Below, piece after piece: positions 8,185 through 16,827 of a DNA stretch of 44,909 nt; position 1 is the first letter of the stretch, and each line of letters opens with the position of its first letter. The notes beneath the pieces are model-generated. The model was not told the DNA's origin. It ran no database searches and worked only from the letters and a program-made list of their open reading frames with translations. A program made the translations under genes and the position numbers. The stretch covers positions 1 to 44,909 of the forward strand of contig CALCNO010000096.1 of NCBI GenBank assembly GCA_937897615.1. Direction: 5' to 3'. This DNA comes from an uncultured Anaerolineaceae bacterium (GTDB lineage Bacteria; Chloroflexota; Anaerolineae; Anaerolineales; Anaerolineaceae).

Positions 8185-9506
8185 TACTCGTATTTTAGCG
8201 CAGTCACCGGCACCATGGTAGCGGCTCGCAACGCCGGGTACAGGCCGGAGATCAGTCCAACAATGGCCGCAAAGAACAAACCAAACACCGGCAGCCACAG
8301 AGGCGTAGAAGTGATCATGGTGGGGGGCAGCCCGCCATTCTGCGAAACCTGGCTAGCGAAGTAACTTAGCCCCACCAGGTTGAGCACCCCGCTGATTCCC
8401 CAACCTACCAGCACCCCGCCCAGCCCGCCGATAAAGCCAATACCGGCTGCCTCGCCCAGAAAAACGCTCAGCACATCACGGTTGGTAGCCCCCACCGCCT
8501 TCATCAATCCAATCTCGCGGGTGCGCTCCAGAATCGACATGGTCATGGTATTGGCAATGCCTATTGCCGCCACCAGCAGCGCAATGGCACCAACGCCGCC
8601 GAACACCACCTGCAGCACCGTAAAGAAAGAGTTGATACCCTCCACTACAGACTGGGGTGTGTTGGCCATAAATCCCATCGCAGTGATCTGGTCGGCAAGG
8701 TCAACCACTTTTTCAGGGTCTTCCGCCTTAACCACCAGCATTCCGTACCCTTCTTTGTTGCGGTTGATGCGCGTACCGCGTGACCATTCGTTCCACCCGG
8801 TGATCTCATCCAGGCGCATGTAAATGGAGTAATCCGAACCGGCGCGGGTTTCCTCAAGCACGCCAACAATTTTGACGTTGTAGGTCTTGCGCACTTCCTG
8901 CCCATCCTGGGTGTATTTGATCAATACAAAGCGCACCGTTTCCCCCAGCAACTGCGGCGGTTCAACCGGCGGATCATTAGGGCGCGCATTGGGGTTATAA
9001 AAGTTCTGGCTGATGTACGACCCGATCACTGCTGTTCCCCTGACAAGCTCGGTTGTGCCGCTGCTGGCGTTGAGTCCCATAGTAGATAAGTCATCTACGT
9101 CCACACCGGTAACCCCGGAATAGCCATGCAGCTTACCGTAGATCATTTCCATGTTGGCGTTCAGGTAATCTTCCTTCACCACCAGCCTGACCCCCGGCAA
9201 CGCCTGGATGTTGCTCACCGCTTCAGGGGTAAGGTAAACCATGCCGTCAACCGCGCTGCCGCCATTCATCACTTTTACGCCGGAAGCGGAAGAGGCCATC
9301 GTATACCCCGGATACACCTCAATACTGGTAAGGTCATTGATCCCCCAGAGCTGCTGGGTGGCGTTCTTTTGCAGGCCTTCGGCGAGGGATACCAGTACCA
9401 CCACAGCCGCGGTTCCAATCACCACGCCAATGGCCGTCAGCAGCACCCTGCCCTTGCGCCTTCCAAGGTTATAGCCAACCAGTTGAATCAGGTCAATGAA
9501 ACGCAT
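8184..9506 (-). CDS. MacB-like ABC transporter permease (FtsX family)
   Basis: The 440-aa protein has one N-terminal membrane helix (about 21-45), a large extracytoplasmic MacB_PCD-type domain (about 50-290) and three C-terminal helices in an FtsX domain. The FtsX domain carries the typical ERTREIGLMKAVGATNRD coupling-helix segment, and the protein ends in SGLYPALRAATMVPVTALKYE-type sequence. MacB-type permeases do not move substrate through the membrane; they couple ATP hydrolysis to work on the outer side. The ATPase partner is two genes upstream (11310-12026), separated by a CARDB-type secreted protein. The permease starts 20 nt after that gene's stop. Confidence 0.92.
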   Translation of the reverse strand: MRFIDLIQLVGYNLGRRKGRVLLTAIGVVIGTAAVVVLVSLAEGLQKNATQQLWGINDLTSIEVYPGYTMASSASGVKVMNGGSAVDGMVYLTPEAVSNIQALPGVRLVVKEDYLNANMEMIYGKLHGYSGVTGVDVDDLSTMGLNASSGTTELVRGTAVIGSYISQNFYNPNARPNDPPVEPPQLLGETVRFVLIKYTQDGQEVRKTYNVKIVGVLEETRAGSDYSIYMRLDEITGWNEWSRGTRINRNKEGYGMLVVKAEDPEKVVDLADQITAMGFMANTPQSVVEGINSFFTVLQVVFGGVGAIALLVAAIGIANTMTMSILERTREIGLMKAVGATNRDVLSVFLGEAAGIGFIGGLGGVLVGWGISGVLNLVGLSYFASQVSQNGGLPPTMITSTPLWLPVFGLFFAAIVGLISGLYPALRAATMVPVTALKYE

Positions 9507-9526
9507 CGTTGTCCTTTAAGGTTTGT

Positions 9527-11290
9527 TTATCCCTTTCCGGGGCGGGAAGGATAGAACTGTTCAGTAGGCACGGTTTCCGTGGCTTCTACCGGGATCTCTT
9601 TTTGTCCGCTGCCAAGCCCGAACAACCCCTTAAAGAAACGCAGTAGCTTGCTCCAGAAAGTTTCGGAACCGGTATCCACTGGAACTGCCGGGGTCACCAC
9701 CATTCCATCCTGGCCTTCAAGGCCTTCGGTGATCTCCGGCGCCGGCATCACCTCAACATTGAGGGTACTGGTGATAAGACGCGGCTGGTTAAAATCGTCG
9801 GTGTAGTTGATGGTCACCGTTACGTTCAGCGAGCCTTCCTGCATCGGTGTGATTTCGGTATCCAGTGTGTAATACCCGCCGGAATCCAGCGCGCCCACCA
9901 GCGAAATGTCGTTGGTAAGGTCCGCATTTTCGGCAGTCACTTTCATGTTCCCCAGCACAGAGGTCTTTTTGCCCAGGTTGGTCACCTGAATAGGAAGGGT
10001 ACCGGGCATGCCCACGGTGAGCATCCCGGGATCACGGTAAAAGCTGATCTCCACCTGCGGCAGCGAATACACCAGCAAGGTGATCACCTGGTCATCCACC
10101 AGGCTGCCACCTTTGCCGTCATCATAGACAAAAGAGACTTTAAGGGTATAGGCGCCCGGCTGCGTGGAAACGTTGGTCACCAGCTTTTCAGTGGTATCGA
10201 TCGTTACACCCTGCTTGATATCCCCAATGAACACCAGGTTGGAGCTTCCCAGCGGCGCAAAATTGGTAAGGTCGCCGCCAGAGCCGGAAACCCCGCCCGG
10301 TTGCGGCGTGCCACCCTGTTCAGTGGTGACCCCGCCGCCCAACACCATCGTTACATTGTGGGCATCCACCTTGCCAAGATTGGTGATGGACAATTTGAGG
10401 TTAAAGATCGAACCCGGTTGGATGGGGTCTACGTCGCTTTGAATACCGGTGATCACCAGCTGCGGTTTGATCTGCGGCTTTGGGGTGGCCGTGGCCGCCG
10501 TGTAAGCAGGCGCAGTGATGCCCAGCGTGAGATTAAAGGCTTCGGAGTATGCGGCGCCGCCGGAATCACTGTAAACAGCACTGGCCTTCACCGCAGCCGC
10601 TTCCTGCCAGGAGAGGTTCCCGCCCGCCAAAAAGGTCTGCGTAAAAGTGATCCTGCCGCCCGGGTCCAGGTTGCCAATGGTGCTCACACCGCCCGTTCCG
10701 CGCGGATACAGATCGGCGCCGTCAAAAGTGACCACAAGATTATAGGCTGTGAATTGGCCGCGGTTCTCAAACACCACCGAGAGGGTGAACTCCTGGTAGG
10801 GCTTGATCGGGTTGGGGCTGGAAGAATAGGAGTTGATAGCCACCAGCGGGCGGCCACTTGCTGCGGGAGCCTGGGCCGTGGTGGTCAATTGAATAGGAGC
10901 AATGGGTTCACTGGCACCAGTGATGGCAATAGTGGCCACATCGTTCTGACCCGTTGTCGCCGTTGCGGGGATGGGCACATTGATGGTTACTTGCTGGCTT
11001 GTTCCAGCCAGCAGGGTAAATGATGAAGGCACAATGGTGGGCACAGGCCACCCTCCGGCAGTGGAGGCCGCCAGTGTAAGAGTTTCATCTATCGCACCGT
11101 CACCGCTATTGTTCAACGTCAGGGTATAGGTGACCACCGACCCGGGAATGCCGGATTTTGCATGTGAATCCACGCCGGTAGAAATGGCTGCCAGCACAGG
11201 TTTGGCACTTGCGGTTTGCGGGGCCGCAGCCCCGGCAATGAACAATGCCACAATTGCCATAAGGAAAAATGTTCTTGAGGTTTTTTTCAT
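9527..11290 (-). CDS. secreted CARDB / COG1361-type multidomain protein
   Basis: The 587-aa protein has an N-terminal signal peptide (about 1-28, AxA-like cleavage) and four consecutive Ig-like beta domains (about 30-125, 150-265, 280-410, 420-520). These repeat themes such as an NxGxxxA turn and LxPGG(S/R)-type strands, characteristic of CARDB/NEW3/COG1361 S-layer-like proteins. The C-terminal 60 residues contain an amphipathic FWSKLLRFFKGLFGLG stretch but no clear anchor. It lies between an ABC ATPase and its MacB-like permease, with gaps of about 20 nt on both sides, so it probably forms the extracytoplasmic part of that system. It may take the place of a MacA-type adaptor, which is an inference from context. 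Confidence 0.85.
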   Translation of the reverse strand: MKKTSRTFFLMAIVALFIAGAAAPQTASAKPVLAAISTGVDSHAKSGIPGSVVTYTLTLNNSGDGAIDETLTLAASTAGGWPVPTIVPSSFTLLAGTSQQVTINVPIPATATTGQNDVATIAITGASEPIAPIQLTTTAQAPAASGRPLVAINSYSSSPNPIKPYQEFTLSVVFENRGQFTAYNLVVTFDGADLYPRGTGGVSTIGNLDPGGRITFTQTFLAGGNLSWQEAAAVKASAVYSDSGGAAYSEAFNLTLGITAPAYTAATATPKPQIKPQLVITGIQSDVDPIQPGSIFNLKLSITNLGKVDAHNVTMVLGGGVTTEQGGTPQPGGVSGSGGDLTNFAPLGSSNLVFIGDIKQGVTIDTTEKLVTNVSTQPGAYTLKVSFVYDDGKGGSLVDDQVITLLVYSLPQVEISFYRDPGMLTVGMPGTLPIQVTNLGKKTSVLGNMKVTAENADLTNDISLVGALDSGGYYTLDTEITPMQEGSLNVTVTINYTDDFNQPRLITSTLNVEVMPAPEITEGLEGQDGMVVTPAVPVDTGSETFWSKLLRFFKGLFGLGSGQKEIPVEATETVPTEQFYPSRPGKG

Positions 11291-11309
11291 TATCAGGTAC
11301 CTTCCGTGT

Positions 11310-12026
11310 CTATTTCATTTGCAGTTCTGCTGCCTGATGAAACTCCTGCTCGGTGACCACTTTGCCATCCAGCAGGTAGATCATATTGGTGGCAAACTGG
11401 CGCATGCGCGGGTCATGCGTGACCACCACGATTGTCTTGCCCGCGTGATTCAAATCCGCCATCAATTGCATGATCGAAAGTCCGGTGGCACTATCCAGGT
11501 TGCCGGTGGGCTCATCCGCCAGGATCAAAGGCGGATCATTGATGAGTGCACGGGCAACCGCCACGCGCTGCTGCTGCCCACCGGAAAGTTCCACCGGGCG
11601 ATGACTGGAGCGGTCAGATAAGCCTAAACTTTTGAGCACCGCCAGAGAACGCTCCTTGCGCTCGCGGCCGGCAATGCGGGCAAAGCGCAGCGGGAAGGCC
11701 ACATTCTCCACCGACGGCATGGAAGAGATGAGGTTGAAGGATTGGAAGACAAACCCAACCTTGTTGCGCCGGTAGAGCGCCAGAGCGTTTTCGTCCATCA
11801 TCTCGATCTCTTCGCCGTCCACCGCAATCGTGCCGGAGGTGGCCCAATCCAGGCCGCCGATGAGATAGAGCAACGTGCTCTTGCCGGAGCCGGATGGCCC
11901 CATGATCACCGTAAAACTTCCCTGTGGGATATCCAGGTTGACGTCTTTTAATGCCTGCACTCTGGTCTCGCCCATTACAAAGACCTTCTGCAGTTCGCGG
12001 ATGCGAATGAACGTTGATGAAGACAT
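11310..12026 (-). CDS. ABC transporter ATP-binding protein (MacB/LolD type)
   Basis: The 238-aa ATPase contains Walker A GPSGSGKST (43-51), Q-loop FQSFNLI (94-100), signature LSGGQQ (147-152), Walker B LILADEP (167-173) and the H-loop in VVVTHDPRM. The ERxGFVFQ and NLDSATG segments are typical of the LolD/MacB/FtsE subfamily, which works with FtsX-type permeases such as the one at 8184-9506. It is in the same operon, 15 nt after the Yip1 gene. Confidence 0.95.
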   Translation of the reverse strand: MSSSTFIRIRELQKVFVMGETRVQALKDVNLDIPQGSFTVIMGPSGSGKSTLLYLIGGLDWATSGTIAVDGEEIEMMDENALALYRRNKVGFVFQSFNLISSMPSVENVAFPLRFARIAGRERKERSLAVLKSLGLSDRSSHRPVELSGGQQQRVAVARALINDPPLILADEPTGNLDSATGLSIMQLMADLNHAGKTIVVVTHDPRMRQFATNMIYLLDGKVVTEQEFHQAAELQMK

Positions 12027-12041
12027 GTCGATTAATTATTT

Positions 12042-12824
12042 CTAGAAGAAATAGTATTGGCCAAAGGAAAGGTTGCCCAAGATCGCCTTGAGGAACCCCG
12101 GAATGGCCATGATGAGCATGAAGATCACAATGGTGCCCACCGTTGCCAGCACCACTTTGTTCTTTTTCAGGCCGGAGAACACACCCACGCCCATCACCAG
12201 CAACAAGCAATGCCACAGGAAGAAGACATCCAGTAGGCCGAGAAAGGCAGCGATGTAAGCCACAAACCCGCCGGCATCAGCAGGCAGCAAGCCCGAAAGC
12301 CCTGCGCCGTTGATGGTGGAGTGGGTTGCCAGCATTGCAATGATCTGCACCAGGGCACGTACCCCCAACGGGAGCATCGTCCAGGCCACCATGTTGTAAG
12401 ACTTTACGCTGGGCGCATGGCTGCCAGAAAGCGTAAGCACCAGATGAAGAATGCTGCTCAAAAGGAACCACGCCAGCCAGATGCTCACGAGCGCAAACAA
12501 AATCGGAAAGACATAGAGGAAAAGTGGCGAGGTTTGCGTGGCCTGCGCATTAAGGAACTGTGCCTGCTGATCGGCAGAGTAGTACTGAAAATCCGGCGGT
12601 GTGGTCAGCCCCATTTGGATCATGTTGCGGCGGATCGGCCCGGTCACCAGCGCCTGCAGCACCACCAGCAGCGAGAGCACTGCCAGCGGCATCAGCCAGA
12701 CATTTTTCTGCTGCTGCTCAATTGCCTGCACAGTGGCGCGCGGCTTGATCAAGATACGATACAACCAGTCAAAGTGTTTTGTTGTGCCCGTGTCTGCGGC
12801 AGGAAGGTTCACATCGAAATCCAT
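12042..12824 (-). CDS. Yip1 family integral membrane protein
   Basis: The 260-aa protein has a short cytoplasmic N-terminus with WLYRILIKPRATVQAI, typical of bacterial Yip1-domain proteins, and about five membrane helices. An SD GAGGTC lies 6 nt before the ATG. It is the first gene of the run that continues with the ABC ATPase, CARDB protein, MacB-like permease and Ddn-like flavoprotein. The family has no defined biochemical role in bacteria; context suggests membrane organisation or a partner of the transporter. Confidence 0.8.
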   Translation of the reverse strand: MDFDVNLPAADTGTTKHFDWLYRILIKPRATVQAIEQQQKNVWLMPLAVLSLLVVLQALVTGPIRRNMIQMGLTTPPDFQYYSADQQAQFLNAQATQTSPLFLYVFPILFALVSIWLAWFLLSSILHLVLTLSGSHAPSVKSYNMVAWTMLPLGVRALVQIIAMLATHSTINGAGLSGLLPADAGGFVAYIAAFLGLLDVFFLWHCLLLVMGVGVFSGLKKNKVVLATVGTIVIFMLIMAIPGFLKAILGNLSFGQYYFF

Positions 12825-12908
12825 AAAGACCTCTCCAGAGGGATAGTGATACTGCTAAGACGTTGCAGGCTAATTATAAGTTCCATTGCGGATGTTGTGG
12901 AATGGCAA

Positions 12909-12917
12909 TGCTATAAT
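12909..12917 (+). promoter_or_regulatory. extended -10 box upstream of the HicB/DinB fusion gene
   Basis: TGCTATAAT lies 19 nt before the ATG at 12937, giving a leader of about 13 nt that holds a strong AGGAGGAGG ribosome site. It is divergent from the Yip1 operon, whose start codon is 85 nt away. Confidence 0.5.
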
Positions 12918-12936
12918 CCTTTTCACAGGAGGAGGC

Positions 12937-13632
12937 ATGCAAATCAGGATCGGTCTGGAAAACGGGATCGAAGACAGGTCGCTGGCGTGGGCACTGGACA
13001 TGCCGGGGTGTTTTGCATATGGCCGGGACGGCACGGAAGCGATCCTGCGCATCCCACAGGCAGTGGTCACCTACCGCGAGTGGGTTGCCATCCATGCCGC
13101 TGCCCCCTGGCTGCAGGATTTGGGCGATTTTGACGTGGCCTTAACCGAAATCTTTGAATGTTTCCATGTTAAAAAAGGCGATCAGGACTATGAGGTGAAC
13201 GCCTGGTTCAATGATGACCAGAGGGTGCTCTCTGCCGCAGAGGTTGAACGCGGCCTGGCAATGTTAGAGTGGAGCAAAGTGGAATTGGAATCCCTGCTGC
13301 GCCCCCTGACCCCCGCACAACTGGAGCAAAAGTTCACCGGCGAGCGTTGGAGCATTAAAGGGGTTGCATTGCACGTTGCCGGGGCCAACTGGTGGTACAT
13401 GGACAGGCTGGGCATGGCCGATATGGACCTGGCAAGCGCCAGCAAAGAGCCCATGGAAAGGATTGCTCAGGTTCAGAATCTGCTTCAGCGGACATTCCCA
13501 TCACTGGTGAGCAAGAACCAGGTGGTCGTCAAGGATGAGGAAACCTGGTCTCCGCGCAAAGTGCTGCGACGCGCCATCTGGCACATGCGCGACCACTACT
13601 TCCACATTGAACGGCTGCTGACCCTGCTGTGA
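12937..13632 (+). CDS. HicB-like N-terminal domain fused to a DinB-type domain
   Basis: The 231-aa protein is read as two parts. Residues 1-60 resemble a HicB-type antitoxin fold (a W-A-x-DMPGCFAYG core followed by an alternating helix EAILRIPQAVVTYREWV). Residues about 105-231 form a four-helix DinB/YfiT domain with metal-binding histidines in LHVAGANWW and HMRDHYFHI. DinB proteins include thiol transferases and hydrolases that use a metal held by three histidines; the substrate cannot be told. The start at ATG 12937 is supported by AGGAGGAGG at 12927-12935; an upstream in-frame ATG at 12886 has no ribosome site and overlaps the promoter. No HicA toxin is adjacent. Confidence 0.78.
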   Translation: MQIRIGLENGIEDRSLAWALDMPGCFAYGRDGTEAILRIPQAVVTYREWVAIHAAAPWLQDLGDFDVALTEIFECFHVKKGDQDYEVNAWFNDDQRVLSAAEVERGLAMLEWSKVELESLLRPLTPAQLEQKFTGERWSIKGVALHVAGANWWYMDRLGMADMDLASASKEPMERIAQVQNLLQRTFPSLVSKNQVVVKDEETWSPRKVLRRAIWHMRDHYFHIERLLTLL

Positions 13633-13724
13633 AATTAGGGGCACAAATCCATTTTCTATTCATTTAATCTTAAAAAGTTCTAATCTCCTCCGGTGAAGCG
13701 CGGCGATTAAAACAAAGAGCCTTA

Positions 13725-13733
13725 TGCTACACT
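13725..13733 (+). promoter_or_regulatory. extended -10 box upstream of the Cys-rich secreted protein gene
   Basis: TGCTACACT (TGn plus a TAnnnT box) lies 30 nt before the TTG start, followed by an AAAGGAGA ribosome site at 13754-13761. Confidence 0.35.
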
Positions 13734-13763
13734 GTACTTAAGTCAACGGTATAAAGGAGAAAG

Positions 13764-15635
13764 TTGCGGACAGCGCTGCGCCTTCTCAGTCTTTTAACCC
13801 TCTTCGGCATGGCGATCACTGTATTGGCAGGGATTGCCAGGCCCGTTTCGGTGCGCGCCGATGCCAGCCCCACCCCCGGCCCCAATCGCAAAACAACCAT
13901 TGAGGTAGATGCCATTGAGTACGATTGGTGGCTGGTTTACTGGTCTGATAACAGTGTAGTGTGCAGCATCACCATCACCCACGAGGGCAAGCCCACCACC
14001 AGCGATGTGCTCTCTACCTGCGGAGCCGCGATCTACGACAAGTGGCAGAACACCCCCGCCTGCACCGGCGCTGAAACCGGCGCCGCCCTGCAAGCCTGCC
14101 AAGGGATGTATCTGCACAACATCGGCCAGCAGCCCATCCGAAAAACCGTGGAGGTCGATCTCGCTCCGGCTGTGGCCTGGGTAGAGATCACCGGCTGCGC
14201 TTACGACGCCAACACCGGTATCTGCACAGGCACTCCTTCGCTCCTGTTCACCGGTGAAGAAACCTTGCCCAATGAAACCATCACCAGGATGACCATCACC
14301 ATTGGCGGCAGAGACTACAGTTGCGATTCCAGTGAATGCACCATCACGCTCCCGGCAACAGGCGAAAAAGGGGTTCCCTTCAGCTTTTGGGGAGCCTCCA
14401 GCTATGGCGACTCTACTGTCCAGTATGACGGACTGGTGCGAGCAGTGCCGGTAAACGCCGCAGAATCCTCTGGCGAGGGAGGCGCTCCCCCTGCATTTTA
14501 TGTGGATATCCTCAGCTCGCAGTGGCGCACCGGCGGCGCCAAGAACTGCGCCGAAGACTGGCAGGTCTTTCCAGATGTGGGGCAGCCGCCTGCCTGGCTG
14601 GATACTCCCAGCGATGCCAGCGGGCTGAATTCCTCCATCTCCTTTTATTTTCTCGCGGCAATGCTCATTCGCAACGGTATCGTAGATGCCAGCGCCTGTG
14701 CAAACGGCGGACTGGAATCCAATCTCGCTGCCAATCAATGTGGGCTGGAAACCGCCCAGCCTGCCGTAATCACCTGGCAAAACCAATTTAATGAAGAAAT
14801 CCTCCAGGCATCGGTGGATACCGGCGTTCCCGGCCAATTGCTCAAGAACATGTTTGCCCGGGAAAGCCAGCTTTGGCCCGGTATATACACCAACGTGCGT
14901 GAGGCCGGTTTTGGACACCTGACAGAAGATGGCGCCGACGCCGCCCTGTTATGGAACCGCAGTTTTTACGACCAGTTCTGCCCACTGGTGTTAACCGAAA
15001 GCACATGCGGCAAGGGGTTTGCCATGCTCAACGAAGAGCAGCAATCGCTGCTGCGCGGGGCGCTGGTGCAAAAGGTGAATGCCACCTGCAAGGATTGCCC
15101 GGCCGGCATTGATCTCACACAGGCCAATTTCAGCATCCCGGTCTTTGCGGAGACGTTGGTAGGGAATTGCAGCCAGGTCAACCGCATCCTCTATAACGTC
15201 ACCCACCAGGATACCCGCAACGTGGCCGGCTATGCCGATCTCTGGCGTTTTACCATGCTCAATTATGCGGTTGGGCCAGGCTGCCTTTTCAACGCCTTGG
15301 ACCGCACCTATAAAGCCAACAAGGAACTCAATTGGGTTAACGTGGCCGCCAATCTCCCCCCGGCCTGTCGCTCCGGGGTTGAATACGTGGCCAACATCAG
15401 CCAGGGAGACAGCGAGGAGAATATTGCCTTTTCTACCCCCTTACCCACCGCCACAAGAACTCCCATCAGGCCCACAGCGACCATTACCCTCACGCGGACG
15501 CCAACATTAACGCAAACACCTACACCAACGCGCACTTCCACCCCCAGTGTCACGCCTTCGCCAACAATCACGCCAAGCCCAACCCCCACGGAAACACCAA
15601 CGGAGACGCCCACAAACGAAGCGCCTTCCCTTTAA
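13764..15635 (+). CDS. secreted Cys-rich protein with lysozyme-like segment and Thr/Pro-rich tail
   Basis: The 623-aa protein begins at TTG, set by a good AAAGGAGA ribosome site. It has a signal peptide (about 1-32), about eighteen cysteines spread through residues 55-530, and a C-terminal Thr/Pro-rich stretch (about 560-620) typical of surface stalks or wall spacers in this group. Around residue 359 the sequence MFARESQLWPG, followed by EAGFGHLTEDG, resembles the catalytic-glutamate region of SLT-type transglycosylases, but the rest of that fold is not recognisable by eye. An even number of cysteines in an exported protein suggests disulfides. No function is assigned; a wall-lytic enzyme or a surface structural protein are the two options I see. 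Confidence 0.75.
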   Translation: MRTALRLLSLLTLFGMAITVLAGIARPVSVRADASPTPGPNRKTTIEVDAIEYDWWLVYWSDNSVVCSITITHEGKPTTSDVLSTCGAAIYDKWQNTPACTGAETGAALQACQGMYLHNIGQQPIRKTVEVDLAPAVAWVEITGCAYDANTGICTGTPSLLFTGEETLPNETITRMTITIGGRDYSCDSSECTITLPATGEKGVPFSFWGASSYGDSTVQYDGLVRAVPVNAAESSGEGGAPPAFYVDILSSQWRTGGAKNCAEDWQVFPDVGQPPAWLDTPSDASGLNSSISFYFLAAMLIRNGIVDASACANGGLESNLAANQCGLETAQPAVITWQNQFNEEILQASVDTGVPGQLLKNMFARESQLWPGIYTNVREAGFGHLTEDGADAALLWNRSFYDQFCPLVLTESTCGKGFAMLNEEQQSLLRGALVQKVNATCKDCPAGIDLTQANFSIPVFAETLVGNCSQVNRILYNVTHQDTRNVAGYADLWRFTMLNYAVGPGCLFNALDRTYKANKELNWVNVAANLPPACRSGVEYVANISQGDSEENIAFSTPLPTATRTPIRPTATITLTRTPTLTQTPTPTRTSTPSVTPSPTITPSPTPTETPTETPTNEAPSL

Positions 15636-15644
15636 CCATGCCCC

Positions 15645-16700
15645 CTAATGCCAGACCCCGGCAATGGGCGTATCACACTGCGGGCATTTTCCCTCATCAT
15701 TAATCGCATTTTCCTGGATCCAGTATCCACCCCGCTTGACGAGTATCTTGCCGCATTGCGGGCAATGGGTATCTTCCAGCGAGCCGACCCGGCCGGGTAA
15801 GTTGCCAGCATACACGTAGTGCAAGCCCGCCTCCAGGCCAATCTCCGCTGCGCGCTGCAGTACAGTGGCCGGAGTGGATGGGGCATCGAGCATTTTGTAA
15901 TCCGGGTGGTAGGCAGTAACGTGCCAGGGAATGTCTCTGGAAACCTCAGTGATAAAACGCCCTGCCTTCCACAACTCTTCATTGGAATCGTTGAAGCCGG
16001 GAATCACCAGCGTGACCACCTCTACCCACAGCCCAGCCTCGTGTGCTCGTTTGATGGTATCCAGCACCGGCTGCAGTTTACCGCCAGTTTGACGGTAGCC
16101 TTCCTCGCTCATCGTTTTGAGATCAATCTTTAATCCATCCAGCCATGGCCGCAGGTAGGCCAGTGCCTCCGGGGTGGCGAAGCCATTGGAAACGAATGCC
16201 GTTTTCAGCCCCGCTTTTTTGGCCAGTCGGAAGATTTGCACCGCCCACTCTGCCGTAATGAAAGGTTCATTGTAGGAAGAAGCAATCGCCGCGGCGCCAT
16301 TTTGCAGCGCCAGCGACACCAACCTATCCGCGCTCACACGGCGCACCGATAACCAGGCGCTGTCAGCCTGGCCGTCCCGCAGTACCTGTGAGGTCTCCCA
16401 ATTCTGGCAAAAGGAACAACGGAAGTTGCATCCCAGCATGCCAAAGGTGAGCACCCGGCTGCCGGGCAAAAAGTGAGAGAACGGCTTCTTTTCAATCGGG
16501 TCCACATTCAGTCCCGCCACATAGCCGCCCGGTACTTTCAAAGTGCCGGCATCGTTAAAGCGCAGCCCGCACACCCCGTGCCGCCCTGTGCTCAAGCGGC
16601 AGCGATGCGCGCAGGCAGTACAGCGCAGGCTGCCCTCCTGCTCTTTTTCAAACAACTCGCCGGGTATTGTCAGGCGATCCAATTCCTGCTCAAGGGCCAT
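15645..16700 (-). CDS. amrS: AmmeMemoRadiSam system radical SAM enzyme
   Basis: The 351-aa protein carries the radical SAM cluster motif as C91-x3-C95-x2-C98 (GCNFRCSFCQNWETSQ). An N-terminal four-cysteine site precedes it (C27, C30, C34, C44) and a C-terminal zinc ribbon follows (CPQCG ... CPQC with GVWH at the end). This order is diagnostic for AmrS, usually encoded with AMMECR1 (AmrA) and MEMO-like (AmrB) partners. Here the MEMO-like gene is about 28 kb away (44011-44853) and no AMMECR1 gene is in the window. The start has a GAGGAAA ribosome site. The gene converges on the Cys-rich protein gene with only 9 nt between stops. Confidence 0.93.
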   Translation of the reverse strand: MALEQELDRLTIPGELFEKEQEGSLRCTACAHRCRLSTGRHGVCGLRFNDAGTLKVPGGYVAGLNVDPIEKKPFSHFLPGSRVLTFGMLGCNFRCSFCQNWETSQVLRDGQADSAWLSVRRVSADRLVSLALQNGAAAIASSYNEPFITAEWAVQIFRLAKKAGLKTAFVSNGFATPEALAYLRPWLDGLKIDLKTMSEEGYRQTGGKLQPVLDTIKRAHEAGLWVEVVTLVIPGFNDSNEELWKAGRFITEVSRDIPWHVTAYHPDYKMLDAPSTPATVLQRAAEIGLEAGLHYVYAGNLPGRVGSLEDTHCPQCGKILVKRGGYWIQENAINDEGKCPQCDTPIAGVWH

Positions 16701-16716
16701 AATTTCCTCAAAATTG

Positions 16717-16746
16717 ATTATAGCCCGCCATGCAAAGGCATTTCAA
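16717..16746 (-). promoter_or_regulatory. promoter of amrS (TTGAAA-18-TATAAT)
   Basis: On the minus strand, TTGAAA (16746-16741), an 18-nt spacer and consensus TATAAT (16722-16717). The predicted transcript would have a leader of about 10-15 nt holding the GAGGAAA ribosome site. Confidence 0.5.
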
Positions 16747-16784
16747 GGTGTATTGAAGCCTGAACAAACCGCCTGGTTACCGGC

Positions 16785-16790
16785 TATAAT
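16785..16790 (+). promoter_or_regulatory. -10 box upstream of the small zincin gene
   Basis: A consensus TATAAT lies 37 nt before the ATG at 16828 and is divergent from the amrS promoter, which is about 40 bp away. No convincing -35 box is visible. Confidence 0.3.
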
Positions 16791-16827
16791 TTTTGCATGA
16801 GTCATTCCCTTATCTTGCAGGCTGAAC

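Noticed and set aside
10301..11023. A 240-aa open frame opposite the CARDB gene
   Set aside because: It is antisense to a clear secreted protein gene and its composition (Arg/Gly/His-rich) is that of a shadow frame.
12321..13133. A 270-aa plus-strand frame across the Yip1 gene and the divergent promoter
   Set aside because: It crosses a real gene in antisense, the divergent promoter and the start of the HicB/DinB gene; no ribosome site.
13794..14918. A 374-aa minus-strand frame opposite the Cys-rich secreted protein
   Set aside because: The plus-strand frame has a signal peptide, a ribosome site and a normal composition; the minus frame is Gly/Ala-rich noise.
15440..15630. Short direct repeats in the 3' part of the Cys-rich protein gene, considered as CRISPR or minisatellite
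   Set aside because: They only reflect the coding of a Thr/Pro-rich tail; there are no constant spacers or exact repeats.
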